From contig BLXT01002372.1 in the NCBI GenBank assembly GCA_019648995.1, positions 349,361-370,729 of the forward strand: a stretch of 21,369 bases of DNA, written 5' to 3'. The first letter of the stretch is position 1. Every line of letters begins with the position of its first letter. Positions 1 to 9,636 of the stretch are shown piece by piece. The translations under genes and the position numbers were made by a program. The notes below the pieces were generated by a model that was not told the origin of the DNA, ran no database searches, and worked only from the letters and a program-made list of their open reading frames with translations. Source of the DNA: Plakobranchus ocellatus (Eukaryota > Mollusca > Gastropoda > Plakobranchidae).

Positions 1-333
1 AAAAAAAAAAAAAAAAAAAAAAAAACCCAAAACCGGCAGTGTCAATTTCTGTGTTTCATTATCACCTATCTATATTTAGAATACGTGCAATGATTTCGAG
101 TAGTGAGAGGACAAAATTTCCAAGTTCAAATCTATATATTAGATCTTGACAAATCCATTCTGATGGGAAATCCGGCTTGATCAGATTCTAATTCCAAACC
201 TACTCATCATGAGCATCTCGTAACTCAACATTCAGGGACTTTTTAGTACTTGGTGAACAAACCTGAATCAACCACCGTAAATTTTAAAACAATACCCCCA
301 CTAATAAAAAGTTTTTTTAACAAAACGCTGCTT
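1..333. other. AT-rich DNA, no gene seen
   Basis: It begins with a 25-base run of A at the window edge. Nothing else recognised. Confidence 0.6.
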
Positions 334-370
334 ATGTGTGTGCGTGGGTGTGCAATGTGTGTGTGTGTGA
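334..370 (+). repeat. Imperfect (TG)n microsatellite
   Basis: TG-rich stretch with interruptions (TGCGTGGG and GCAA) and an uninterrupted GTGTGTGTGTG run at the end. Confidence 0.85.
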
Positions 371-630
371 TTGATCAATTGATTGTTCAGTCCACCATTT
401 ATCGGTGATCTCAGGGTTTCTGTTCACTCAATTTCTCTCACACGCCATTTTTTATCAGTTGTTTAGGCAAATTAAAAGCGAATGGTAAAACCCGTAACTC
501 ATTTGCATGCGCATATGAAAAAAATTATTAAAAAAAAATAAGCGGTATCAAGCTTCGAATGTTTCTATACATATCAAGTTCCTTTAAAGCAACTCGCTTC
601 GCAAGAGGGATTGACCGTAGTGAGCTACTT

Positions 631-670
631 AGAGAGGGAGAGAGAGTGTATATGTGTGTGTATGAGAGAG

Positions 671-733
<63 letters not shown>
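631..733 (+). repeat. (AG)n microsatellite with compound AG/TG left flank
   Basis: About 60 bp of uninterrupted AG (674-733), preceded by shorter AG and TG runs (631-672). A frame through it reads Glu-Arg repeats and is an artefact. Confidence 0.95.
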
Positions 734-736
<3 letters not shown>

Positions 737-1296
737 GTACTTTAGGAACGGACTAACATTTCAATGAGGAAGATTTTTTTTTTTTCAAATACAGATTGAA
801 ATGCCAAGGACAGAGACAGTAAAAGCAGCACTACAAATACAATAATTTCATCATCTTTCTTGTATTTCTGAGGTAACGAGACTCATGTTACTGACGCATA
901 AACCAACAAAACGAGAGAGTAGAAAACAAATAGACTACATAGGCTTTTACATAACATTTAACGTGTTTTAATAATCAACATTTACATATTTAGTACATCA
1001 TTAAAAGGAAAGTTACATTCAAAAAGTCAAACGTTTTAAAACAAAGTGCACAATTGAACTTCTGATTTGTGAGTACCAGTACATTTGTCTCAGAGAAATT
1101 CAGTAATTTATTTCATTGTTATCAAGAGTTAAAAAGCATTTTTAGAAATTGTTCTCAATTAAAACAAACAGAAAAAAAAACTTTTACAACCAATTCTTTA
1201 TTCCAACATAGAAATGTCGTGAGTGTAACCTTTGGTTATGACCATTGCCATAATCGCATAGAATTGTTTCAGGATTTTCAATAATATTATAGCAAA

Positions 1297-1456
1297 AACA
1301 AGAAGTAAAAGAAAAAGAGGAGGAGACAGAGGAGATGGAGGAGGAGGAGGAAGAGGAGGTGGAGGAGGAGGAGGAAAAGAGGAAATGAGGAGCAGGGGGA
1401 GTGAGGAGGAAGAGGTGGCGAGGAGGAAAAAAAGAAGAGGAAGGAGAAGGACAAGA
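1297..1456 (+). repeat. Polypurine GGA-rich low-complexity tract
   Basis: About 160 bp almost entirely A and G, dominated by GGA and GAA triplets with few pyrimidines. The opposite strand gives a Pro/Leu/Ser-rich ORF (1198-1473) that is explained by composition. Confidence 0.9.
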
Positions 1457-1850
1457 AATCTAGAACAGCACAAAAAAAAAAAAATTAATTATGACATGAA
1501 GAATAATTGCAATTATAAATGTCATAAACCCATACAAAAGGAATAAATTACGACAAACTTAGACTTATTTGGACAAAAAAATGTTCATATATTCAAACAA
1601 TTACTCTTTATGCTTTAATTACTCCATCATTAACGAACGATCCCTGCATCCTCATGATGGCACACAAATTACTTCTTTTGGTTTTTAACATCCTAAAGCC
1701 TTTCCTATGTAGTTTCTAGCTATCTCATTTACTCAAAATGAAAAAAACTCTACATCCCACTCATTTGGACTGTTCGCTAGACATAGTGTTGGTAACAAAA
1801 ACCCGAGTAGAAAAAAAAATTACCGCAATTCATCCTTGTAAAACGAAAAC
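1457..1850. other. AT-rich DNA, no gene seen
   Basis: No ORF, repeat or RNA gene recognised. Confidence 0.6.
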
Positions 1851-1856
1851 TTTTAA

Positions 1857-1940
1857 GTGAGGATTTAAACTTGCTACTTCCAATTGCAGTGAATTGGTGT
1901 CGAGGATCAAATGCTCTTATCCTTCACCGACAACCTAGCA
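1857..1940 (-). mobile_element. Possible tRNA-derived SINE head, relic
   Basis: On the minus strand, GGATAAGAGCATTTGA (within 1907-1927) resembles the tRNA A-box region. About 40-50 bp downstream, GTTTAAATCC (1861-1870) resembles the B box GGTTCAAATCC. A 6-bp inverted repeat (CCAATT/AATTGG, 1880-1897) lies between them where an anticodon arm would be. The D and acceptor stems do not close, so this is not a functional tRNA. Confidence 0.3.
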
Positions 1941-2071
1941 CACAAGTAAGAATGTTTAAACACATACATGTACCAGCTTCACACTATTACGCTCTCTCGC
2001 ATTGATCGTTTTACACGTTCTTCTGGAGATTTTTGGAAATCTGTATTGCTGAACGAGTTTAAATAAAACCA

Positions 2072-2505
2072 TCAGCACACTGAGTTGGCTTCTCAACGGG
2101 TTGTGACACCAGCAACACGCTGAGATGGCTACTCAACGGGTTGTGACACCAGCTACACACTGAACTGGCCAATTAACGGGCTGTAATACCAGCTTTTTAC
2201 TGAGATGACTACTCGACCGGCTCTGCTGCATACTGTGCTTGCTAGTCAACGCGCTGCTCACTGAGATGGCTAACCAAAAGGCTATGACAGCAGCTACACT
2301 CTGAGATGGCTACTCAACCGGCTGTGACACCAGCTGCACATTGAGTTGACGGCCCAATCGGCTGTGACACCTGCTGCACACTGAGCTGGCCAATCATTTC
2401 ATTCAATGGACGGTGCCCCAGCTGCACACTTAGCTGACTGCTCAACCGGCTGTGATACCAGCTGCACACTGTACTTGCTAGTCAACACGCTGCCACATCC
2501 TAAAG
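2072..2505 (+). repeat. Degenerate 40-bp tandem repeat (minisatellite)
   Basis: About eleven units around TGAGATGGCTACTCAACCGG followed by CTGTGACACCAGCTGCACAC. Unit starts fall at 2081, 2121, 2161, 2201, about 2234, 2262, 2302, 2342, 2382, about 2430 and about 2471. The spacing is exactly 40 bp except for a shortened unit near 2234 and an indel near 2400. It is clearly richer in GC than its flanks. An ORF in it (2406-2621) is a by-product. Confidence 0.9.
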
Positions 2506-3924
2506 TTTCTAAAGTTTGTTACTTATTTGAAAGTTCTCATTTTTATGATGAGCTCGACTCCCGCTGGAAATTTCTCTACGTCTTGGATCATTCATTTGCC
2601 TCATATCTAGCAAAACCATAAAGCTTTGGATTACAATAAAACCTAATCTTTTACAGCAAACAATTCTAAAGGTCATATCAATTGCTGCAAAAGCTTGACT
2701 GTATCTTATAAAGAATTTGCACACCAAGCAGTTTGAGTCTCAGAACAAAAGTTGTGGTGAAGAGAACAAACATATTAGATGGCTTAGATTAACATGTTCT
2801 GCAAAATTAGTGCATGTTTGATATAATCTGGTGGCAGCTGATAATGTCAAACTTTTCAAACTCCGCAGGCCAAGAACAGCTGATTGTATTGTAGGAACCC
2901 AGATCTCATCCCCACGGTGTGGCTTGTACTTACAACAAAACATTCCGACAATTTTATTCCATGGTACATGCACAATTGCGCATAAAATTAATAAAGTGGA
3001 ATTGTAAGAAAAAGGGTGGCTGTAACAATTACGAAACAAAGAAGATTTTCAACAGTGAAGCTGTTTTGTAAGATTCATGTCTTGAGGCCACTCCAGTCCT
3101 AATTCCTAAGGAATAAGATGTCGCATTTCAAATTTGTGAGAAAAAGGAAAAATTTGGCAAGCTGCTTTTTCTTCCTGTCTAAAATTCGAAAATGCTTCTT
3201 GCAGAAAGTTAATAGTCTCATGCCTTGGTTCAGAATCAACATAGCCCTATCCAGATTTCACAATTACATTTTAGGCTGTTTTAGAGATTGAATACTGTAC
3301 ATTTAAAATGCTATTTCAAGACATACTCGAAATATGATACCAATATAAAATGAGATGCAAAAAAAAATCTTTAACAGAAGAAAAAAAAGATAGAGATCAA
3401 AGCATATATATCAAATATAAAATAAAATATTAAATCTCCTTACAACCATTTTCCATTTCATATACAAAGGTACTTTTATTGCTAAAAAAAAAACCCATGC
3501 ACAAGAAAATGTTCACTTTATGCACAAAATAGGTATTGAATATCAACCATCAAACAAGTAGGCTATCGTACATCAAACAGAATAAAATGACAAAATACTA
3601 TAACTAATAAATGATATGTCAAACTTCAAAATAAATTCCAATACACCCAAGACTCAAACAAATAAAAATTGACTTTATGTAATTTTAAATACAACTAACG
3701 TTTAAAAGAAATTGCAGTTTGTTTTGTCTTGCATCAAGTAAAAAACAAAAAAAAAATGCCCATTAGAAATGAATTAAAGCATAAATGACAAAACACAAAA
3801 CAAAATGTTTTAACTAAACATTATATATAAGCGCCAGAAAAAAAAAAACCAAAACACAAAAAGACATACATAATTTTATAAGAGTTTTGATCTTTCTTAT
3901 AGTTAAATAATGTATAAAAGCTAT
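2506..3924. other. AT-rich DNA, no gene seen
   Basis: Short ORFs on the minus strand (2509-2727, 2740-3039) lack recognisable motifs. Many A-rich runs from 3340 to 3870. No repeat family identified. Confidence 0.5.
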
Positions 3925-4057
3925 TTAGCTACTGTGCTTTAGTGAGATGTTATCACTGAGACCAGAAAACTCGCCTTCACATAAGCACTGAGTTTCTGTT
4001 ACACTGTTATAGGTTTGAACATCACTGTCTGGACCTTGATCAACAAGGGTAACAGAT
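3925..4057 (-). other. Possible terminal coding exon of unknown gene
   Basis: A minus-strand frame reads SVTLVDQGPDSDVQTYNSV and continues to SDNISLKHSS before TAA at 3925-3927. It could start after the acceptor gatgtcag at 4058. Composition (many D, S, G, E, Q, V) is unlike the K/N/I/F-rich chance frames of the surrounding DNA. The length is not beyond chance and I recognise no family. Confidence 0.25.
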
Positions 4058-4256
4058 CTGACATCACATAGCAAGTCATGGGGGAATCATTCTTAAACAC
4101 AATCACCTATCCTTCTGGCAGCCTTGTAGCAGAATAACTTATGCACCATGCAAACCTAACCTTTCAGTCACTCCTATAAGATAATTATTGTCAATGGATT
4201 GCAAACAAATCATCTCAAAAGAAGGAATTTGCGCTTCAAATTTTCAGTCTCGTGGC

Positions 4257-4348
4257 TCATTCACTTCTACTACCAGAAGAGTTCAGACTCTCTTCTCTCT
4301 CATCCAGTCCGGCAGCAAACGTGAGTTCAGGCAAAAAGAGAAAGAGTC
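4257..4348 (-). other. Possible terminal coding exon of unknown gene (second piece)
   Basis: A strong acceptor with a branch-point-like ttctaac and a pyrimidine tract (ttagctcttcag) precedes GA CTC TTT. The frame reads LPELTFAAGLDEREESLNSS and ends TGA at 4257-4259. The phase does not fit RNF141-like exon 4, so it is not an obvious alternative ending of that gene. No recognised family. Confidence 0.22.
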
Positions 4349-5069
4349 CTGAAGAGCTAAGGGTTAGAACATTAATCACTTTAATCTATGTGATATGATA
4401 TCTCCATTTCCTCTGGATTTAGCTACATCCAAAAAAGTCAGTAGGCTCATTTTACTAGACTTTGGCTCTTTGTGATGCAACAAAAGGAAGTTTGGGGAAT
4501 TTTTTTTTTGCCAACATAATAATGAGGATATTATTTTTTCTTGCCTGAACACCAAATGAAGTAAACTTCGCTTATCCAACACAATAGTACATCAAAATCA
4601 TATTGTTTATTAATGAAAATTGTAACAGGGCTGATGTGTAAACAAAATTTACAAAAACAAAAGAAAAACCAGGCACTTAAAAACAACATAGACTTTATGA
4701 AATACAAACATTCAATACTGAAATGATATAGCTACCAAGATCAAATGGCAAAGAAAGAAGAGTAAAAATAAAAATAATAACGAGAAGAAAACAAAGAGAA
4801 ACAAAACCAAGGGACCAAAAAATCAAAAGTAAATTTGACATTCATTTTTCCATGAAAGACAATGTTAACTTTCCACCTCCGGCTAAAAAGGATTAAAAAA
4901 AAACTCTTTTATGTAACCATATACATATAGTCATTTATTTATATCCACCCAAAATGGACTAATTATGACAGACACAATAACTGTAGGCATATAAATAATA
5001 TTGATCAAATAAAGATATTTCTCAAAATTGTATGATATTTAGAATCTACAAGAGGTGATCTTCTGCTGC
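4349..5069. other. AT-rich DNA, no gene seen
   Basis: One 68-codon minus-strand ORF (4376-4582) with no recognisable similarity. Otherwise A-rich with no repeat identified. Confidence 0.5.
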
Positions 5070-5245
5070 TCTGCCTTGCTTCTAATTCCACTGTGAACCC
5101 TAAAGTTGTGGCTTCAAACCCCATTGTGCATCCCTAAGGTCATGGCTTCTAACCCCACTGAGAACCCTAAGGTTGTGGCTTCCAACCCCATTGCGCTCCC
5201 CTAAGGTCGTGGCTTCTAAGCCCTCTGTGCACCCCCGAAGTCATG
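5070..5245 (+). repeat. 33-34-bp tandem repeat
   Basis: Five units around GTGGCTTCTAACCCCATTG then CCCTAAGGT, with cores at about 5074, 5108, 5142, 5175 and 5209. It is GC-richer than its flanks. Confidence 0.88.
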
Positions 5246-5437
5246 TGACTTAAAATAACTACTGGGATTATGGGAGAGATGAATTCAAGTTGCAAAACTA
5301 ACCATGCGATTTATTGCAGTTACATTTCATCAATCATTTTGTCACTCACTGTGAATTAGCACCATGTTTGAGAGGATAGTTTATTATATACATACATACT
5401 CATGTTTTAACACAAATAACACACACACATATTTATC

Positions 5438-5695
5438 TATATGAAGGGTACAAGGGAAAAACAGGGATAGTCACAGAAAGATACTTTTGAGAAAATTCAA
5501 TTTTTGACTCAGCATGTCATTCAATGTTTAACTAGTCACACCGTCATCTCTTTGCACTTGTGACTCTGGATATTTTCTTATTTTAGTGATACTTTTTTAA
5601 GAGATATTACATGTTGTGAACAAACACCCCACGGGCATTATTCAAAATTACATAATATGTGACAATCCCTGTTTTTCCCTTGCACCCTTCATATA
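5438..5695. mobile_element. MITE-like element, 250 bp, with 34-bp inverted ends
   Basis: The left arm 5442-5475 (TGAAGGGTACAAGGGAAAAA..., ending GTCACA) and the right arm 5658-5691 are inverted copies with 2 mismatches in 34. TATA lies immediately outside both ends (5438-5441, 5692-5695), fitting a 4-bp (or TA) target-site duplication. The interior of about 180 bp has no coding potential. The form is that of a non-autonomous DNA transposon; I cannot name the superfamily. Confidence 0.85.
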
Positions 5696-6098
5696 TGTAC
5701 ACTTTCAAAAGAAAGTTAGTTAGAGGATTTACTGAGGTGCAAGGCAACACTCAATGTAGAAGAAATGCCTCGCAATGAAAAACAAAAAAAAAAGGAGTAG
5801 GCCTACAAAATTTCATAATGTTGCTTCCCAAAATCTCAACAGCAATAGTATAAATAAATCAGTAATTTTCCTTAAGGATAAAATGTCTTTTAAAGTTTAC
5901 CATACAACCACTTTATGTGAAAAAATATCTTGAAACTTGTTTTTTCATGATTTTTTTTTAACATTAAAAGCTTAAATCTTGGCACACAATCTATGTTTGT
6001 CTTCTGTACCCTGCTTTCACCATTGCAAAACCCACCAAAAATCTTAATGTGTGATTTTGTGACTCACTTGCACCAGCCTTAAGGCATACTTCTTGTAT
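5696..6098. other. AT-rich DNA, no gene seen
   Basis: Flank between the MITE-like element and the THAP-relic block. Nothing recognised. Confidence 0.55.
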
Positions 6099-6166
6099 TA
6101 CATTCCACATACTAAAGACAAGCTGTTGTGTCACATTTCACTAACCAAAGACATGCTGTTATCTGT
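6099..6166 (+). repeat. Short tandem repeat, left copy (two ~33-bp units)
   Basis: Units begin near 6099 and 6132 and share CACAT-x-CTAA-x-AAAGACAAGCTG. The same unit recurs at 7481-7567 in the same orientation. Confidence 0.6.
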
Positions 6167-6469
6167 GCCTACAATTGTGCAAAAAAAAGTGCCAAAAGTC
6201 GCGCTTTAATTTCAAATCAAGCAGTTCAGAAAACAAGCTTCTTTCCTCAAAAAGCAATGGATCTAAACCTCATTCTGTGTCACTTTTCCCTAGATAAACA
6301 AAACTGGGCATCCTTTGTCAAAATTGTCCAACAAATAAAAAAGTGTTTAAAACTGGGCACTTCTTGGAATGTTATTGAAAGGCATACATTCACGGACTCG
6401 GGAGGTCTTGAGATATACAGTACTGTTTCATTGCACGTGGCTTCAGTAATTACCATTCCTAAGGCCTAG
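6128..6469 (+). pseudogene. Weak THAP-like fragment, possible relic
   Basis: An open frame of 113 codons contains ICAYNCAKKSAKSR (residues 12-25), resembling the opening C-x-Y-x-C segment of THAP zinc fingers, and FSLDKQNWASFVKIV, resembling the FPLDK...W segment. The spacing between them is too long and no C-x2-H pair follows, so this is at best a decayed or rearranged copy. It lies just upstream of a clearer THAP relic. Confidence 0.25.
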
Positions 6470-6565
6470 AACTAGTGCTTGGATTGAGGAAATATCTATA
6501 GACTGATTTATAATTTGTACATGAGTTGTCCGACTATCTGCTATTTTAAATAATCAATAATAATC

Positions 6566-6880
6566 ATGCACAAACATTATGCGACTTTTGGATGCTTTTA
6601 CCCCCAAGAAGTTTTAAAAAATAATGACAAAGCAAGTTTTCACTGCTTTCCGTTCAATGCAAAGAATGCACCCAACCTTGTCAAGGAATGAATTCAGAAG
6701 GAAAAATTATTTGCCTACTACTATACTGTGTGTTCAGATCATTTTGATGAAAACTGTTTTACATACAAAAATTTCACAGATAATATGCCATACATCAGCG
6801 GCTTCAATTCAACATTTAGATTTAGCAGCTCTTCCCAGCACAATTCAATGGCTTACATTCACAGAGATCTGTTATGTTAG
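6566..6880 (+). pseudogene. Decayed THAP zinc-finger domain
   Basis: Read from ATG at 6566, the frame gives a THAP-domain pattern: YATFGC, KASFHCFPFN (the FHxFP segment), NLVKE then a stop, and TVCSDHFDENCF (the C-x2-H-F segment). The second Cys (residue 10) and the C56/H59 pair are 45 residues apart, within the C2CH spacing of THAP fingers. The first zinc Cys is replaced by Tyr (residue 5), and TGA at 6689-6691 sits where the conserved Trp codon (TGG) would be. The frame closes at TAG 6878-6880. THAP domains occur in host DNA-binding proteins and in P-element-like and other transposases. No catalytic domain follows, so the source is undetermined. Confidence 0.65.
6826..6868 (+). repeat. Inverted repeat arm A (3' part of THAP relic)
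   Basis: It contains AGCTCTTCCCAGCACAATTC and a following ATGGCTTACATTCAC. An inverted copy lies at 7028-7075. Confidence 0.75.
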
Positions 6881-7027
6881 AGTATTTTAAAGTGAATAAA
6901 AAAACACGGGGCATGGAGAAAACTTTACGATCCTAATATCGCATTGTCTTGTTGTTTCACCGTGGCGTAGCTAAAGAAAGCACTGTATGCGTACTGTGTG
7001 TCATGTGACCTAAACAATCAGTTGCCT

Positions 7028-7075
7028 CTCTGTGTGAATATATGCCATAGAATTGTGCTGGGAAGAGCTGCGGCA
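7028..7075 (-). repeat. Inverted repeat arm B, copy of THAP relic 3' part
   Basis: Its reverse complement matches arm A over about 42 bp (AGCTCTTCCCAGCACAATTC exact, then scattered differences). The minus-strand translation gives SSSQHNSMAYIH, as in the relic. The rest of the relic is not visible here. Confidence 0.75.
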
Positions 7076-7480
7076 GCAAAATTTTACAATACTCCAAAAA
7101 GGACTAACAAGATGATAGTTACTGACAGAATAAACAAACTTTTCTTTGTAGGAGCCTATCAGCACTATCAGCATCAGCCTGCACCCACCACAATACCACA
7201 AGGCTAGGCCTAAACAAGCTGCACGATAAACTGGTTACACCTAGGTGGCCATGGAGGGCCAGATCCTAAGTCACCATCTCAATTGCCACGAAAGGGCTTG
7301 TAACCGATGTTTTTGTTTTTTGTTACTTCAGTTTTGTTTTCAATTTTGCATGCAAAACACCCTATCGTTGGTCTAGATAACATTTCTAGGAAATTTGTGC
7401 AAAAATTGTGCACAATGGCAAAAGTTGCGAATTCGTGCAAAAGTTGCGCCTGCGAAAAAACCACAGGGACAGTGCTATGC

Positions 7481-7570
7481 CACATTCATTACCAGAAACA
7501 TACTGTTACATCACATTCTACAAACTAAAGACAAACTGATATGTCACATTCTACAAATTAAGGACATAAT
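7481..7570 (+). repeat. Short tandem repeat, right copy (three ~32-bp units)
   Basis: Units start at 7481, 7512 and 7545 with CACATTCTACAAACTAAAGA. They are similar to the units at 6099-6166. Confidence 0.7.
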
Positions 7571-8768
7571 ATTACACTAAAATTCTAGTAACAGTCTAAA
7601 TGTATTTCTACTGAATGAAGATAAACAGATCCATGCAGGAGGCATTAATTTTTAAAATTTCTGTCAAATTCGAAATTTTTACAAAGAAGTATAAATTTCT
7701 CTTCCACAAATAATTAATGAATTAAAATTCTTATTTCAAGAAGTAAAAAACAGGAGTGTTTCTGAACATAAGAGTTTCCTAAATAGAAAAATGAATAATT
7801 TTTACACTTCCAGTTCAAGATTTTCGTTTTATGTCAATGATGTAGAATCACAACAAACCCATTTTGAGGGACACATGAAAAATTATACATTGCTTGACAG
7901 TCCGTGGCATTTACCGATCTAAAATAAATGAATCAATAAATAAATAGAGATACGGGCAGAAGAAGTACCAATTTATATAAGCAAAATGAAAAATGAGGAC
8001 TATCTTGACTTAAAAAACAGAACTCTATCTTGATGTTGGTACCAGCAAGATCTACCCAAAAGCCTGTGAGTGTCAAATCTTAATAACAAAAAAAATCTAT
8101 GCCATCCAAGATGCTTGAGCAAGTTAAACAAGAAGAAACATTCCTCAGATGTACAAAGCTTATCGTCACTGATGGCATGACTCACACTTAAGCAGAAATG
8201 TGATTTTCAAATCATTGCATTTCTGTGCTTAAAAGTTATCAGATGATGATCATAGGTCAATGCATTTTTTTTTTAAACACACATCAATCAAATGGAATTG
8301 GGCATCCTAGGACGTAAAGAGGAAAAAAACTCAAGATTTTCCTTGATTAAAAAAAAAATACCTTTAAAAAAAACACACACACACAATGAGTTGTGCTTTT
8401 AAGTTAGTCCTCAGAAGTTATAGAGGCTCTAGAGACTAAGATTAACTGAGGTAATGCGGAAAAAACATCTTTATTTATAGAATGTCGACAATGCACACGG
8501 AGGTCAGACAAACTAGAGATCAACAAAGTACACATACAATAGATGGCAAAAGTACTTTGAAGATCAGGAATAATTTGTAGCCGGCTTGTGAAAGAGAAAA
8601 AAAAAATGCTTTGTATAGGAATTCAATGGAACTGGGATTGGAATTTGATCTTTAGAAATGACTTGTCAACCTTTAAAAAAAAAAGTGTAAGTTTTCTGAA
8701 AAATCTTGATCTCTACTTTTGTCCATGGAAAGAGATGTGGAATTTTCAGACATTGTTAACTGAATGAC
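7571..8768. other. AT-rich DNA, no gene seen
   Basis: One 61-codon minus-strand ORF (8000-8185) without recognisable similarity, and a short AC run near 8371-8385. Nothing else identified. Confidence 0.5.
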
Positions 8769-8837
8769 TACCCTAAGCCGGTTTTTCCGGCTCAAAATAT
8801 TACTATCTTTGGACCCTAAGCCGGTAAAACTGGCTCA
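8769..8837 (+). repeat. Two tandem GCCGG hairpins
   Basis: ACCCTAAGCCGGT occurs at about 8769 and 8813. Each copy forms a small stem-loop: AGCCGG-ttttt-CCGGCT (8776-8792) and AGCCGGT-aaa-ACTGGCT (8819-8835, one G-T position). They stand out against the AT-rich surroundings. Confidence 0.6.
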
Positions 8838-9522
8838 GTATAAATGGGTTAGTATTTGTTTGAAGTACTAAATGTACATTAATTTTTCCACATGCTCGAG
8901 ATTTACACTTCTCTTCCTTTTTCACAAAATTTGAATGTTAGAAAAAGCTAATTACATGGATATTTTGTTCCATTTTCAATCCATAATGTGCATCAGGGGC
9001 TGTAATTTATCAAATTGATAGCAATTTCAACTTTTGCTGTAAATCAAAAAGTATTCAACTTTTTTTCAAATTTTTGGTGTTTGAATACCTATGCAATGAC
9101 AATTTATAAAAACTGACCTTTCAAGGCCAATACTAGATTATCAGTAGATTCAGCGCTTTATTATGTCATTTTTTATTGAAAATTTAGACAAAAATGTTTG
9201 TATATTTCTAAAAGTGAGATTTTTTTTTAATGTAATGATTAAAAAAAGTGCTCCAATAGAAAATTACTATGGGAAAATCCAAAAATTTGAACTGGTTTTC
9301 AAATCTTTCATAATTTTTGTAACAACAACTAAACATCCAAAAAACAGGTCAATATATGTCAGATCCATGTGAAACTACACAGCATACTTTATTGATATCT
9401 ACTATGTTACCTTACCATCCAAGTAAGTGAAATAAACAAATTTGTAACGTTTTCCACTCACATTTCTAATTTTTATCACTAAATACAAACACTATCCTTA
9501 GGTATATGTGCAGTTAATTAGA
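8838..9522. other. AT-rich DNA, no gene seen
   Basis: A 69-codon plus-strand ORF (9163-9372), rich in K, F and I, fits a chance frame. Confidence 0.5.
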
Positions 9523-9636
9523 AATATGGCAAGGACTAGATCTAGTGATTCCACAAAGTAAAAGGGTTAAAAATCAATATCCTTCGGTACATATATAACA
9601 AGGACTAGTAAGACCAGAAAGTAAAAAAGTTAAATG
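9523..9636 (+). repeat. Direct duplication, 69-bp spacing
   Basis: CAAGGACTAG followed by a variable part and AAAGTAAAAGGGTTAAA occurs at 9530-9568 and again, diverged, at 9599-9635. Confidence 0.55.

Noticed and set aside
559..756. 65-codon ORF rich in Glu-Arg
   Set aside because: Translation of the (AG)n microsatellite.
1198..1473. 91-codon Pro/Leu-rich minus-strand ORF resembling a secreted or proline-rich protein
   Set aside because: Explained by the polypurine tract on the other strand.
8000..8185. 61-codon minus-strand ORF with Leu/Phe-rich stretch
   Set aside because: No similarity or splice context. Hydrophobicity follows from T-rich codons.
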